From contig JBBPUQ010000004.1 in the NCBI GenBank assembly GCA_038501195.1, positions 930,001 through 994,000 on the forward strand: a stretch of 64,000 nucleotides of DNA, written 5' to 3'. Positions 24,272-35,442 of the stretch are shown in pieces; within the stretch, counting starts at the first letter, position 1; each line of letters starts with the position of its first letter. A program made the translations under genes and the position numbers. The DNA is from Nemania diffusa. Its lineage: Eukaryota > Ascomycota > Sordariomycetes > Xylariales > Xylariaceae. The notes under the pieces were generated by a model. It did no database searches. It was not told the origin of the DNA and saw nothing but the letters and a program-made list of their open reading frames with translations.

Positions 24272-25854
24272 ATGGCTTCATTTTTCGAACTACCCGACGA
24301 CCTCCTGGCATCGCTTATTTCGAGCTTTCCCTGCCGCGACGCCCAGATCAATGCCTTGACGACTCTTATCCACCCCCGAATTGCGCCATGCCGCAATATC
24401 GTAGTCCATGGCACCGAGGCCACAGGCAAGAGCGCCATCATCAGCGAGCTACTACAAACCCTCGCTAACGACTCGCCGTCCGACTTGAAGTACGCCGTCG
24501 TCAAGTCTGCAGAGTGCGTCACGGCCCGCCATTTGTTCGAGAGGACGGTTGGCCTGGTCGGAGATGCTCTACAAAACGGGTCTACGCCTGGGCGCTGCGA
24601 GACGCTCGCCGCGTTGACGGCCGAGCTGACCAAGATGCTGAAATACATCGAACGAGACGCCCGCTCGAGATTCGTGCTGGCGTTCGACGGCATTGATCGC
24701 CAGCGCGATGCGCCGCCCACCCTTCTCCCAGCCCTCGCCAGGCTATCCGAGATCGTACGTTCTAAAAACACAAAAACCCTTTTCTTGCCATTCATCGCCA
24801 ATAAATCCTTAGAATTGACCCGCTAACCGAGCCTCTTGCCTCCTAGATCCCCAACCTAACCACCATCTTCATCGTCACGACGCCCTCGCCCTCCCTCCTA
24901 CGAATCTCCTCCCCGCCACACGTCCACTTCCCCGCGTACACGAAAGCGCAGTACATCGCGATCCTCTCGCGCACGCCGCCCCCCTCCCTCCCCAACACGA
25001 CGGCCCAAGAAACCGCCGACCTCTGGGCGCGCTTCGCCGCCGCCGTCCACGACTCCCTCACGCGCCCCGCCGCGCGCACCCTCCCGCGCCTCCGCCAATC
25101 CTGCGCCGCGCTCTGGCCGCGCTTCACGGCCCCCGTGGCCGCAGGCACGCACAAGGCGCGCGAGTTCAGCAAGCTACTGATCGCCGCGCGCGCCTACTTC
25201 CAAGACGAGAGCGTGCTGGAGCCGGGGATCCAGCGGGCCAGAGACATCACATCAGACGACAAGCAGAAGAACCACAACAACAAGAGCACCACCGCCACCA
25301 CCGACCTCTCCGCCCTCCTCCCGCCGACAGCCCGCCACCTCCTCATCGCCGCCTACCTCGCCTCGCACAACGCCCCGCGCCACGACAACCTCCTCTTCAG
25401 CACCTGGCACGCCGCCGGCGCCAGGAAGCGGCGCCGCGGCGGCCTCAGCCTCGCCGGCTCTTCCGCGCCCAGCGGCCCCGGGCGCGGCGGCAGGCGGCCG
25501 AGACACCGGCGCATCGCGCGCAAGCTGCTCGGCCCCGGCGTCTTCGTGCTCGAGCGCATGGTCGCCATCTACGTCGCCACGCGCCAGGAGTGGGCCGCTG
25601 CCGCCGGCGCCGACGACGGCGAGAGGCGCGTCGAAGGCGGCGTGGACGGCGACGTCGGCATGGCTATTGCCACGCTGGCGAGCCTGAGGCTGCTGGTGCG
25701 CGTGGGAGGGGGCGTCGCGGGCGCGGCGGCGGGTGTTGCGGGCGGGGCGGATCTGGATCGAGGAGGCAAGTGGAGGGTTAATGTCGGGTGGGAGATGATC
25801 AGGGGCGTGGGGAGGAGTATGGGGGTTGAGGTTGAAGAGTGGCTTGTTGAATGA
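24272..25854 (+). CDS. ORC5: Origin recognition complex subunit 5, 496 aa
   Basis: A subunit of the six-protein complex that marks replication origins and loads MCM helicase in the nucleus. Two exons: 24272-24754 and 24847-25854, with an intron of GTACGT donor, CGCTAACCG branch and CCTAG acceptor. Residues FPCRDAQINAL (19-29) are the typical ORC5 opening. Walker A GTEATGKS is at 47-54 and the Walker B-like VLAFDGID at 135-142. The C-terminal half contains RHLLIAAYLASHNAPRHDNLLF, the conserved ORC5 helix. Length is close to yeast Orc5 (479 aa). The start is the ATG at 24272; an in-frame TTG upstream is not needed. Exon 2 is very GC-rich with Ala/Gly-rich low-complexity stretches (for example GVGGGVAGAAAG), which look like lineage-specific insertions. 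Head-to-head with the Zn2Cys6 gene. Confidence 0.9.
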
Positions 25855-26183
25855 GAGGGAATTAAGGAGATGAGTGAAGTAAGTTTGCCTATCTCGTTAG
25901 CTAGCATACCCTTGCGCGCATATTATCACTTGTCAAGCCTGGGGAGCATTTAACTATGCATTTTAAGGTATTATGATCACCATGCAGTTTATTTTAAGGC
26001 GTGATAGCATGTAGAGTCTATTCCGTAAGCAATCTTCATGAACAACATCTGTCTACAACACATTTTCTAGCTCGCTCAAAGCTGCTTCAACACAATCGAG
26101 AAAATAACTAAACAAAAAGGGAGCATATGATTCCCTGCGCACCGCCTACTTCTTCGTCTAGAGAACGATGTTCCTCCTAGATA
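25855..26183. other. Convergent 3' flanks of ORC5 and GBE1
   Basis: A 329-bp AT-leaning spacer between stop codons of opposing genes. Nothing beyond the presumed 3' untranslated regions is visible. Confidence 0.6.
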
Positions 26184-28684
26184 TTAGGAATGCTGTGAGA
26201 CAGGAGACTCAAGAGCCAGCACCTATTCAGTAGTTAGCTTCGGCGACACTTTACGACACCAGCCAGGGGTTCGAACAAACTCACCAAAGCAGACCGCGAA
26301 GGGATGTAGATATGGGTCCAATTCTTCCTCCCGTTCCACTCCATAGGCGTAGTAAAGAATCTCGTCGTAGGCTCGACTCGTCCAAAGCCACCGACCTCTT
26401 TCGTATCGGTATCGAGCACGATCTTGTAGCTGCCGGCTGTATCGATACCGATGCGGTAGTCCGAAAAGCTCCGCTCGGGGTGAAAGTTGAAGATAAAGAC
26501 GCAGCCGCCGCGTTCAAACACTATCACCTTATCATTCTCGTTCTTTAGGCTGATGTACGCCTGGGGGGCATGCAGCCATCCGTAGTGCGCCTCTGTCTGG
26601 TTCATCTGGCGATCGAACTCGTTGAGATCCTTGTACCGCAAGAGGCTGTCCTCGGTGAGATTCAATTGGCGTCGTGCATACCAGAAGGAGTTCTGGTTCC
26701 CCTCGCGCGGAAAGTCGAGCCATTCCGGGTGGCCGAATTCGTTACCCTCAAAGTTGAGATAGCCCTCACCGCCGAGGCCATGCGTGAGCAAGCGGATCAT
26801 CTTGTGCAGTGCCATACCGCGAGAGATGACAGGCGTCATGGGTGATAGAGTGGACATGTTCGTGTACAGTTCTGCATCGCAAAGATGCATGAGCAGTGTC
26901 TTGTCTCCGACGAGTCTAGAGGAAGTTAGCTCGGAATTCTCAAGTGGTGTAAGAACTCACGCTTGATCGTGACTTTCGCAGTAGGCGATTGTCTTCTCTC
27001 CATGTCGCCGATTTGTGAGAGTCCAACAAATGCTGGCCATGTCCCAATCCTCATCCTTCTTTTCTTTCAGGATCTTGATCCACATGTCGGGAATGGCCAT
27101 TGCGAGTCTGTAGTCAAAACCAACACCTCCGAGCGACAGGGGTAAGCAGAGGGCCGGCATACCAGAGACATCTTCTGCTATGGTGATACACTCGGGGTAC
27201 AGATCGTGAAGCATCTCATTCGCAACCATAAGGTAAACTACCGCTTCCTCATCGACGTCGGCACCAAAGTATTCATGGTATCCACCGGAAAATCCCCTAT
27301 AGCTGTTAGCCTAACGCTTTCCCTATGCGAAACACTCAACTTACGCTCCAATACCATGGTGAAGGTAGAGCATACTCGTCACACCATCAAATCGAAAGCC
27401 GTCAAAATGATAGCTGTCCATCCAGAACCTTAAATTACTTAGGAGAAATCGCATGACTTCGTAGTTTCCATAGTTAAACAATCTGCTGTCCCATTGGTCG
27501 TGTCGACCTTTTCCACCCTCATGGAAGTATAAACTGTCCGTCCCATCAAATTCATTCAGTCCGTCGAGGACATTCTTAGAGGCATGGCTGTGTACGACGT
27601 CCAGCAGGACAACAAGTCCGAGGCCGTGTGCGGTGTCGATCAACTCCTTGAGATCCTCAGGCGTGCCAAACCGACTGCTTGCGGCGAAAAAGTTATTCAC
27701 CTGATATCCGAAACTGGCGTAGTATGCATGCTCCATGATGGCCATAAGCTGGATTACATTGTAACCTAGATTCTTTATCCTTGGCAGCATGCTCTTGGTG
27801 AATTCCTTGAACGTCGTGACCCGTAGTTCAGGGGACGAAATGCCAACGTGAGCCTCATACACGCGTAGGCTCAGAGGCTTTTTTGGCCTTGGGTGCTTAA
27901 AGATATACTTCTCGGCCTCGGGCGGATTCCAGAACCGGGCATCATAAGCAGGTGATACTGCAAGGTCTTGGGTAACGTATTTGATCCATGCTGGTAATCG
28001 ATCGATTCGGACACCCGCCTTGGTCTCGAAGGAGATCTAGGTGCTGGAAATTAATATCTCGTTAGAGCCTCACCAATGAAAAGGAATATTTACCTTTATT
28101 TTTGACTTATGAGGAATGGCAGGCTGTCCGTTGATGGCGGGCACTACAATCTCCCAAACACCAAACTCGTTTTTCTTCATCGGATGGGCCTTGGTATCCC
28201 AGTTATCTATATTATTCACGTCAGCTCAGGCCTAGTTAACTGGCACGTGGGTGGATACAGACTGAAGTCTCCAATCAGTGAGGCCTCTACAGGATTTGGC
28301 GCCCATTCCCGATATGTCACGTTGTTATCCTTGTCTACGTTGAGTCCAAAGATCTCCGTGCCCTGGTTGCGAAGAACTGGTTAGCTCAAGATCTATTAAA
28401 GTAGGTATTTCGTATAGAGTAAACCTTTGAGAACTTATCAACTCCGCCTTCTCCTTCGGCGAGCTTCTTAATCCATTCATGGGCCTTCGCGTACCTCCTC
28501 TTCAGGGGCTCTTGGAAAGGAGACAAGTACGGGTCAAGCTTTATGACACCTATAACAGCGGAGTCAGCTTAGACGTGGTGGCATGACTCGAAAAGGGGTA
28601 ATATGTACCTGTGCCATCGTTTGGAAGTCCCGCGTCTGGGCTCGACAGCAAGGTATTGGCGGATTGCTCTCCTGGGGCGGTCAT
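26184..28684 (-). CDS. GBE1: 1,4-alpha-glucan (glycogen) branching enzyme, 703 aa
   Basis: It transfers alpha-1,4 glucan segments to alpha-1,6 positions in cytosolic glycogen (GH13). Eight exons: 28684-28609, 28549-28425, 28362-28263, 28206-28094, 28036-27345, 27296-26961, 26915-26285, 26222-26184; total 2112 nt, all phases agree. The N-terminal carbohydrate-binding module reads [17 protein letters not shown]. The catalytic barrel shows [20 protein letters not shown], the nucleophile Asp in [10 protein letters not shown], the acid/base Glu in ITIAEDVSG and the third Asp in [28 protein letters not shown] is also typical. The last exon, 13 codons, restores the usual ending SRSALVLALE; without that splice the frame ends in an unrelated tail. 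Length equals fungal orthologues. Seven introns of 45-62 bp make it the most intron-dense gene here. Confidence 0.96.
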
Positions 28685-29919
28685 TTTGGCGGTGATAGCT
28701 TCTGGATCTCGTTCCTCGAATGAGTTTGTAAATTGCCTAGGAAGCTAGGACAAAGAAATGAGATTGAAGACTATGGATTGTTCGGACCGAGACAATCTCA
28801 ATAGAGGGGAATGGGCCTGAACGGACCTCCCTGGTTAAGCTCGCCACTTGCTCACAAGCGTTCTGGCTCGACCTGTATAATTGATCTATAGCGGGGCTGT
28901 CTTAGAGATTAAGCAGGCTTCTTCCACAGGCGCCTTTGGCCTCGCTAGGGAGAATTACGTGCAACGGAGCGAAAGTGAGTGTCTTTGTTGTTCCCTATAT
29001 CATCAAGGTCATTTTACCCAGAAAGAGCTGTGGTATAAATGTTGTTTTTACTGTCTCAAGATGAGGGGAGGTAGCTCCAGGCGAGAATGCTGGATGACGT
29101 CGTGGGGCGACTACTTCTCTAGTGTACCTATCTTGTAGTAGGTAGATAGACATCCCTGTACCTAGCCGATATCTGGACAGTTCTATTTCTATTGATTGCC
29201 AGGTGAGGTACACGCTCACATAGGCTTCTACGTTCATACCTGCATTAGGTAGTTGGTTAACCAATTCTGTCAAGCCATATTTTAAACTGTATGTAAGATA
29301 TACTTCTATCACATGAAATACCTCTACATGTCCTAAGCATGCTAGATGCAGGTGGTAGGGGAGAGCTTGAGCATTGGCCACCTCGACATGTTATATGTAT
29401 GCTGATGGGTAGCGGACAGGAGTAGGTACCTCTATGTAGGTTACTGTAGGTATCAATACCTGCGAAATACTCTGTAGTACCTAACTATTAGTGATAGACG
29501 CGTATTTCAGCCGCTAATTCCCCGCGCTCTAAGCCCCGCAGCCCGTTGGAGCTTCAGTCTAGGCCTTCGGAACGCCGATTCAGGAGCCATCTGACGTGCC
29601 TTCTATCAACCTAATCTCTTACCTATCTGAGTAACTACCTCCCTAAGTAGGTAGGTAGGCAGTAATAACAGCAACCAATCTGCTTTGCCAGTTGACTTCG
29701 CGATTTAAAAAAAACTACTCACAAGCTATTACAACTTCATATATGCACCAACTGTCTTTACCTCGGAAAAGATGCTGCTTTGTTTCCCCTGACTAATCAC
29801 CTACCCAGCTTTCTCCGAGACTCGAAGCGCGACTCCTCCGTACCGCCCGCGCATGGTCGTGGAGGGAAGAATTATCCCTCACAACGTTAACTCTGGTAGC
29901 CAGCCTACCTGATTCCAGC
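28685..29919. promoter_or_regulatory. Divergent promoter of GBE1 and mitochondrial ClpX gene
   Basis: About 1.2 kb without a supported gene. A CCAAT box at 29675-29679 lies about 240 bp before the ClpX start, a common site for the HAP complex in fungal mitochondrial genes. TAGGTAGG/CCTACC motifs cluster at 29130-29160, 29420-29480 and 29640. Short ORFs at 28881-29138 and 28995-29381 look random. Confidence 0.45.
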
Positions 29920-31776
29920 ATGATTGCGAACTTCGCGCGGCATCGGGCCTCATGCCTTGCCTCTTCTGCGCCGAGGGCTCGCCGCAGATCGCTTTCGACA
30001 ACTACCATCCTATGTACTACCCCCGGACGAACCACCAACTTCAACTCTGGTTTTACCTCGAGCTATGATCCGAGCGAAGAGGGCGGCCGTGGGCCCATGT
30101 TCTCTAAGACCTCGGTTGGAGTGCCTCAGTTCTACCCGAGAGATCTGAAGAAACGAGTGGACGAATATGTAGTTGGGCAGGACAGGGCGAAGAAGACCAT
30201 CTCAGCAGTTATCTTCAACCATTATCAGAATCTACGGCGGCGGCAACGCGAAGAGGAACAAGAGCGCAAGAGGGAGGAGAAACTCATGCGCCAAGCCATT
30301 GCACGGGATAGGAATGCGCGAGAACGAGAACCATACCCTGTCGAAGGTTGGTACACTCCCAGACATGCGCCGAGTCAATTCGATGCTGATAGTCGCTTTG
30401 GAGATGATTATCCCAGCCACCACGATTCTATTCCGCACGTACACCAAACATGGCAACACTCCGAGCAACCCGCTGCTGATTTCTATATTCCCGAGGATAT
30501 TGATCATGAACCCCCAGTCAAAATCGACAAGAGCAATATTCTTTTAATAGGGCCTACGGGCGTGGGCAAAACATATATACTTGAGTATGTTCAGTCCCTC
30601 TGTCGTCGGGTTTTTCTAAATGGAACGCCCTCGCTAAACATTAGTAGGACACTAAGCAAAAAAATTAATGTCCCATTTACAATATGCGACTGCAATTCGT
30701 TTACACAAGCTGGCTATATTGGACAGGACGTGGAAACATGTATTGAGCGACTATTAATAGAATCGAATTACGATGTGAAGGCCGCTGAACACGGCATCGT
30801 GGTTCTTGACGAGTTTGACAAGATCGCCAGACGGGAAACTATGAACGGGAGAGATGTGGGGGGCGAGGGCGTACAACAAGCATTATTGAAACTCGTCGAG
30901 GGAACCAAAGTTACCATAAACGTTAAGGATAATCGATCTTCTTCCTCCCGGTCAGCGAGTCCTATCACGACCAACTACACCGGCCCCGGATCTTCTTCTG
31001 CCACGTCCGGACCACAAGCGACGCCGCCACATTCGGGTAAAGTCGACACATGCACAGTTGACACGACCAATATTCTTTTCGTAATGTGCGGCGCTTTTGT
31101 TGGCCTCGACAAAGTGATTTTAAACCGAGTATCAAAACCAACAATGGGGTTTGGATCTGAACTGCGTAGCCGATCAACGAGCGACAACAACCAGGTCGAC
31201 CTCCCGCCCAAGCTCTTCTCCCACCTCCCTCACCGCCCATCGAACGCCAACAACACGTCCAAGCTTACGGCCCTAGACCTCACAACCCCCGAAGACCTTC
31301 AAGGCTTCGGCTTCATCCCCGAGCTGATTGGGCGCGTGCACAACATCGTCGCCCTCTCCCCCCTCTCGCGCTCCGAGCTCATCCGCATCCTCACGGAGCC
31401 CCGCAACTCCCTGGTGGCGCAGTACACGGCGCTCTTCGAGACGTACCCCTCGAAGCTCGCCTTCACGCAGAAGGCGCTCGACGCCATCGCCGCGCGCGCC
31501 GAGAAGGCCCGCACCGGCGCCCGCGGCCTCAAGATGGAGATGGAGCGCGTGCTCGCCGAGCCCATGTTCGACGCCCCCATCCCCTACGTCCTCGTCACCG
31601 AGGCCGCCGTCCGCGGCGCCGAGAAGCCCGGCTACTGGGGCAAGGAGGGCCGCTTCGAGGTCCAGCGCCGTATCCAGGATGAGGATGGTTGGCCCGCCAC
31701 GCCCCAGTCGCGCGACCAAGAGCCCGAGATCATCACGCTGGAAAAGTTCCGCGAGGCGGGGCAGAGCGGTGCTTAG
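29920..31776 (+). CDS. MCX1: Mitochondrial ClpX-type AAA+ unfoldase, 597 aa after splicing
   Basis: An ATP-driven protein unfoldase of the mitochondrial matrix. The N-terminus (MIANFARHRASCLASSAPRA, Arg-rich) is a presequence. LKKRVDEYVVGQDRAKK opens the AAA+ module. Walker A GPTGVGKT is at 211-218, the CNSFTQAGYIGQDVE box follows, Walker B IVVLDEFDKIA comes later, and GFGFIPELIGR with the sensor-2 segment ARGLKMEMERVL close the domain. One intron, 30585-30647 (GTATGT donor, TTAGTAG acceptor), must be removed to give GKTYILETLSKK; it is 63 nt with no stop, so the unspliced frame stays open. There is no N-terminal Cys4 zinc domain, as in yeast Mcx1. Charged linkers (REEEQERKREEKLMRQ; Ser/Thr-rich at about 330-370) are inserted between conserved blocks. 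Whether a ClpP partner exists is not shown here. Confidence 0.93.
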   Translation: MIANFARHRASCLASSAPRARRRSLSTTTILCTTPGRTTNFNSGFTSSYDPSEEGGRGPMFSKTSVGVPQFYPRDLKKRVDEYVVGQDRAKKTISAVIFNHYQNLRRRQREEEQERKREEKLMRQAIARDRNAREREPYPVEGWYTPRHAPSQFDADSRFGDDYPSHHDSIPHVHQTWQHSEQPAADFYIPEDIDHEPPVKIDKSNILLIGPTGVGKTYILEYVQSLCRRVFLNGTPSLNISRTLSKKINVPFTICDCNSFTQAGYIGQDVETCIERLLIESNYDVKAAEHGIVVLDEFDKIARRETMNGRDVGGEGVQQALLKLVEGTKVTINVKDNRSSSSRSASPITTNYTGPGSSSATSGPQATPPHSGKVDTCTVDTTNILFVMCGAFVGLDKVILNRVSKPTMGFGSELRSRSTSDNNQVDLPPKLFSHLPHRPSNANNTSKLTALDLTTPEDLQGFGFIPELIGRVHNIVALSPLSRSELIRILTEPRNSLVAQYTALFETYPSKLAFTQKALDAIAARAEKARTGARGLKMEMERVLAEPMFDAPIPYVLVTEAAVRGAEKPGYWGKEGRFEVQRRIQDEDGWPATPQSRDQEPEIITLEKFREAGQSGA

Positions 31777-32809
31777 CTCGTTTTTTTCTTCTGCTTTTTT
31801 CTCCCTTCTCCCCTCCCCTCCCCTCTTTATTTGTTTTGGTGGGGATTTGGAATATTTTATGTGCTTGGAAGAGCGGTGTTTCTCTGCGTTTGAAATGAGG
31901 ACGGACTCTTGGCGTTGATCGGAACCTTTCGGGAACGGGTTCAATTCTTGCTGTTATGCATGTAGGCGTTGCATTCATCTACTGGCGTTGTGTCTATGGT
32001 GGGTTTTCCTCCTAACAACTCTTCCTAAATGGCTGTTGAATTGTTAGACAAGCTCATCGTTACTGGAGGGAGGAAATTATTCATTCTAAACCTCGTAGAA
32101 ATAGGGCTGGGTTGAACTCCTGTGTCAACAGGAGCTTTTGGTGTTGGGCTGTACGCATGTCATGCCTGTGGCGCATGGGTTTTGGAGTTTGTATATATCA
32201 TCATGGCCAGGCAGCATGGACGTAAATAGTACGATATTTAAATATGGTTGTTTAATACTGGACTTTCGTGTGGTTGTACGTAGTATGCCCACCCATCATT
32301 CACATCCCCTAGTTCGTCGGGGGTTGTTGTGAAAAGTGTGAAGATGAAGCTGAGTGAACCGTGCAGAAATATCCTCTTGTACATATTTACAAAACGTCCC
32401 CCAGTAGATTCTCCTTTCTCGGCTTGATCATCTGTTTATTTGTTTGTTCGTTCGTTCCCCTAATATCAGTCTACTCGCTGCCCCCCGGCTTTTGTTCCTT
32501 CCTCATCCTCATTTCCCTTGGGCCAACCGAGCTCGGAGGAGATTGGATGTTTGGTGATTAAAGGGGAGTGAGAATGCTCTCCGTATATAAGCCCCGCGCC
32601 AGTCTAAGATCAGCAGATTTGATTTTTTGTTGTACAGGAACACGGCGCACACATTGATCGATTTAGCTCGGGAAGTGTGTTTTTAACTTTTTGAGGGGCA
32701 TCTTTTTTACTTTCTTTTTTATCTAATAAACAAAGGAAAGAGGATGAGGTAGGTTCATGATTGCGAGGGTAGGTTCGACATGATTATAGCGGGGTGGTTA
32801 GTTTAATAT
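31777..32809. other. Convergent spacer between ClpX and COX5 genes
   Basis: About 1 kb with T/C-rich tracts and no supported gene. ORFs at 32138-32332 and 32361-32561 have no motif. Confidence 0.5.
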
Positions 32810-33729
32810 CTAGTGCTTAGGAGGCGATTGTACCTGGCCCTTTCCTGAGTATCCCTCAGATGAGAGACCAGTGAAAGGCTCGGCACGTTGGTTCTAATTG
32901 CGGGAGAGGAACGTCAGCGTATTGATACAGTGGAATTGGAAGGTGAGGGGGAGGAGGGGGATCCAAGAGAGTGAGATATATAATAGTATCAGGTGAAAGT
33001 GGCTAACCTTGAGGAATTCATTCGATGCCTCCTCGTACTCCCTGTTCATGGTGCTAGGAGCGGGGCCGGCAAAGGCGCGCATTGTGGTGAAGATACCCAG
33101 GCTGACTAGGACACCGAGGGCAGTGTACAGAGCAACCTTGCGGTTCTCATCGGCGGGAGGTTGAGCACGGGGACCGTGGGCACCGAAGGCAATCCAATAG
33201 GCTATCGAGAATAGGAGTCAGTCGAAGTTCTGTGAGTAGAGTTGACAGCCTCATGTGTGTGAAGCCCGTTGGGCTTGGCCTGCTCGAACTATAACTGCGG
33301 GTCCACTCGGGCCAAAGGACGTGACTGGTAGCTCCTCCAGGGCAATCAATTGACATATGATAGACGATGCCGTCCACCAAGCATGCCTCCAACTGTAGAT
33401 AGGAAATCTCAGAGCCTGGGAAAATACATGTCGTAGCCTGTTGTGCACCGACTTCCCGCAAATCGAGAAAGGTCTTGTCACCTACCAGCCTTCTTCTCCT
33501 GCAGAGTTAATTCGGCCCAGTTCTCCTTCATACGGTCGCGCAGAGCCATCCAGAGCTCGGCCTGCTCGGTCGGAGGCATGCCCTCCCACCGCTTCTCGAT
33601 GTTGGCCAGCGTAGGGTTGGAGATGGCATGAGTGGAGGCAGCGGCTCGGGGTACGACGACGGTGGAGGTTCGCATGCTGCTAGCCCGGAGGCCAGCGCGC
33701 AGCAGAGAGGAGGCCGATGTGCGCATCAT
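32810..33729 (-). CDS. COX5: Cytochrome c oxidase subunit V (COX4/COX5 family), mitochondrial, 173 aa
   Basis: A nuclear-encoded subunit of respiratory complex IV in the inner membrane. Exons: 33729-33486, 33201-33008, 32893-32810 (244+194+84 nt, closed). Introns are 284 and 114 bp, long for this window. The sequence includes ISNPTLANIEKRWEGMPP, AELWMALRDRMKENWAEL, then across the first splice KKAAYWIAFGAHGPRA, a single membrane segment (about VALYTALGVLVSLGIFTTM) and the C-terminal GLSSEGYSGKGQVQSP recovered only by the last splice. The N-terminus MMRTSASSLLRAGLRASSMR is a presequence. The start is the first of two adjacent ATGs; an in-frame ATG at 33879 would add 50 unlikely residues. A reverse CCAAT box lies at 34005-34009, about 280 bp upstream. 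Confidence 0.94.
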
Positions 33730-34793
33730 GGTGGAAGCGGAGGAGGGGTCGACTGTCGTCGTCGTCGGGGAGAGTGGAGATGGGTCCAATTGAAACGGCC
33801 GGGAGGCGTTGGTGGTGTGCGGTCGGCCTGGACTGGGTGGTTGAAGCCGGCTGTGATGTTGGGTGGAGGTAAGGTTCAATCAATTGGGAGAGTCTTTTTT
33901 TCGCAGGCGCCAGAGTCCAGTAGGTAAGGTAGGTAGGAGCAGAAACGGAGAGGTCCAGTTGTTCGGTCGTATGATGGATCCACCCTGTAAATTGACAGAG
34001 TTTGATTGGCTGCAGGGCCTCCACAGCTCCTGCGAGCTGTCATCGGTGAAAGTTCGGACCAAGGTCGAAGAACTGCACAGCACGTCACTCTCATGTATGC
34101 GCGTAGGTTGCCCCTCGTACTTGGTAGATTATGTAGGATCTACTGTAGATACCCTCTATGTAGGCAAGTAGATAGGTGTGGTGGCTGGGATCATCTTGTT
34201 TCACTTTTTCACTTGTCACAGTCTAATGCAAATGAGTAGCTACCAATATACCTTGTTAGATATCATCTCAAGATTTATATTCTCTTGAATGATCTTCGCA
34301 GAACTGCTGGATGTTATCGGAAGGGTGTATAGTAGAGTTCAAGTAAAAAAAAAGCTAGGTATTCTATACACTGGATTACAATGTAATTGCGGGTAGCAAA
34401 GAATGCTTGTCTGCAAAACTAATGCTCCCCTGCAATTTGACTCGGAATATCTCCATATAATACAACTTGTACCGATGGCCCGTGCCATGTCGATTCTTTC
34501 TCCAGATTCACTGCGCTGGTAATTGTTGTGTATTAGCCAAAGCATTGCGTATCGTCTGCTTGTCCAGTATAGATGAGAGATACGAAGGCCGTGAAAATGG
34601 CTTAGTTGATGGGCCTTGATCGTATAATCTTAGAGATCTAGTAAATCCTCGATCGAGGTACGTCTCATTCTTGAGAAACTTTTGTTGATGAGGAGTTGGT
34701 GGGGAGGCTGAGCGGCTGGGGACGTCGACATGACTTAAAGTCTGTCCTCAATGGCCGTATGTCAATCTTGAGACATATGTACTAAGAGCTCGT
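33730..34793. promoter_or_regulatory. COX5 upstream region and 3' flank of the microprotein gene
   Basis: It holds the COX5 promoter, with a CCAAT box read on the minus strand at 34005-34009, and the 3' flank of the gene ending at 34794. Several ORFs (33628-33927, 33863-34171) are antisense or random. Confidence 0.45.
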
Positions 34794-35008
34794 TCACTTT
34801 GATGTTGCATCGTTAGATGCGGAATCAGCCTGCGGTCTTCTGTCGAGTGGGAACTCTGATTTTCTGTTTTGTTCCTTGAGAATTGGCTGAAAGCAATAGT
34901 AACCTTTATAAATTAGAGTCTTGCTCGGTGCGAAAGAGAGGTAAGGTTCATACCATTCCCAATGCCAAGTACAATGGCAAGGCCGAAGGCGACATAGTTG
35001 CGAGCCAT
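34794..35008 (-). CDS. Small single-pass membrane microprotein, 54 aa
   Basis: Two exons: 35008-34954 and 34903-34794, with a 50-bp intron (GTATGA donor, ACTCTAAT branch, AAAG acceptor); 165 nt in all, exactly closed. The protein starts MARNYVAFGLAIVLGIGNGY. A hydrophobic helix covers about residues 6-24, followed by FQPILKEQNR and a polar, acidic-basic tail. The small size, a positively charged first few residues and the membrane helix suggest a mitochondrial inner-membrane or ER protein; that is inference. I recall similar short fungal proteins with NYVAFG and QPxLKEQ but cannot name a family. It is head-to-head with the Mms22-like gene (434 bp apart) and next to COX5. It is too short and interrupted to be seen as an ORF. 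Confidence 0.7.
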
Positions 35009-35442
35009 GGTCGAGGTTGTCGGCAATTTAACTTGAGCTTCTTTTGAATTGGCCTATAAAAATGGATTTAATTAAAATGTCAAACATGTATATATAATTC
35101 AAGAACGAAGGATGTATGTAGATTCTAGATAGAGGCCAACAATGGCGGGACATGACTTGGAAGTTTACCTAAGCATATTGAAATCCATCAGGTGGTACCT
35201 AGAATGGTTAGCGGCTATCCGTTAGAATAGGGTAGAGATAGCCTAAAATCCATTAAAGTCCCCCCCACTATGTACCTATCTAGGTAAACTTCAAGACGCG
35301 TTACCTAGATAGATAGAGTGCACAGTCACGCGTCTGTGCTGGCACGCAGTTTCAGTCGTCCCATCAATCAGCAATTGAAGCAAGCCAAACATGACTACAT
35401 GCAGCAAGTGATACCAGTATATGGAGATGCATCATAGGCGAA
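35009..35442. promoter_or_regulatory. Divergent promoter of microprotein and Mms22-like genes
   Basis: A 434-bp shared upstream region. It has TAGGTACC/CCTAGGTA motifs at 35213, 35275 and 35305. No ORF of note. Confidence 0.5.

Noticed and set aside
24247..24801. Long minus-strand ORF opposite ORC5 exon 1
   Set aside because: A shadow of the GC-rich coding frame; the plus strand encodes clear ORC5 motifs.
31273..31944. 223-codon minus ORF over the ClpX 3' end
   Set aside because: Antisense of GC-rich ClpX codons, with no motif of its own.
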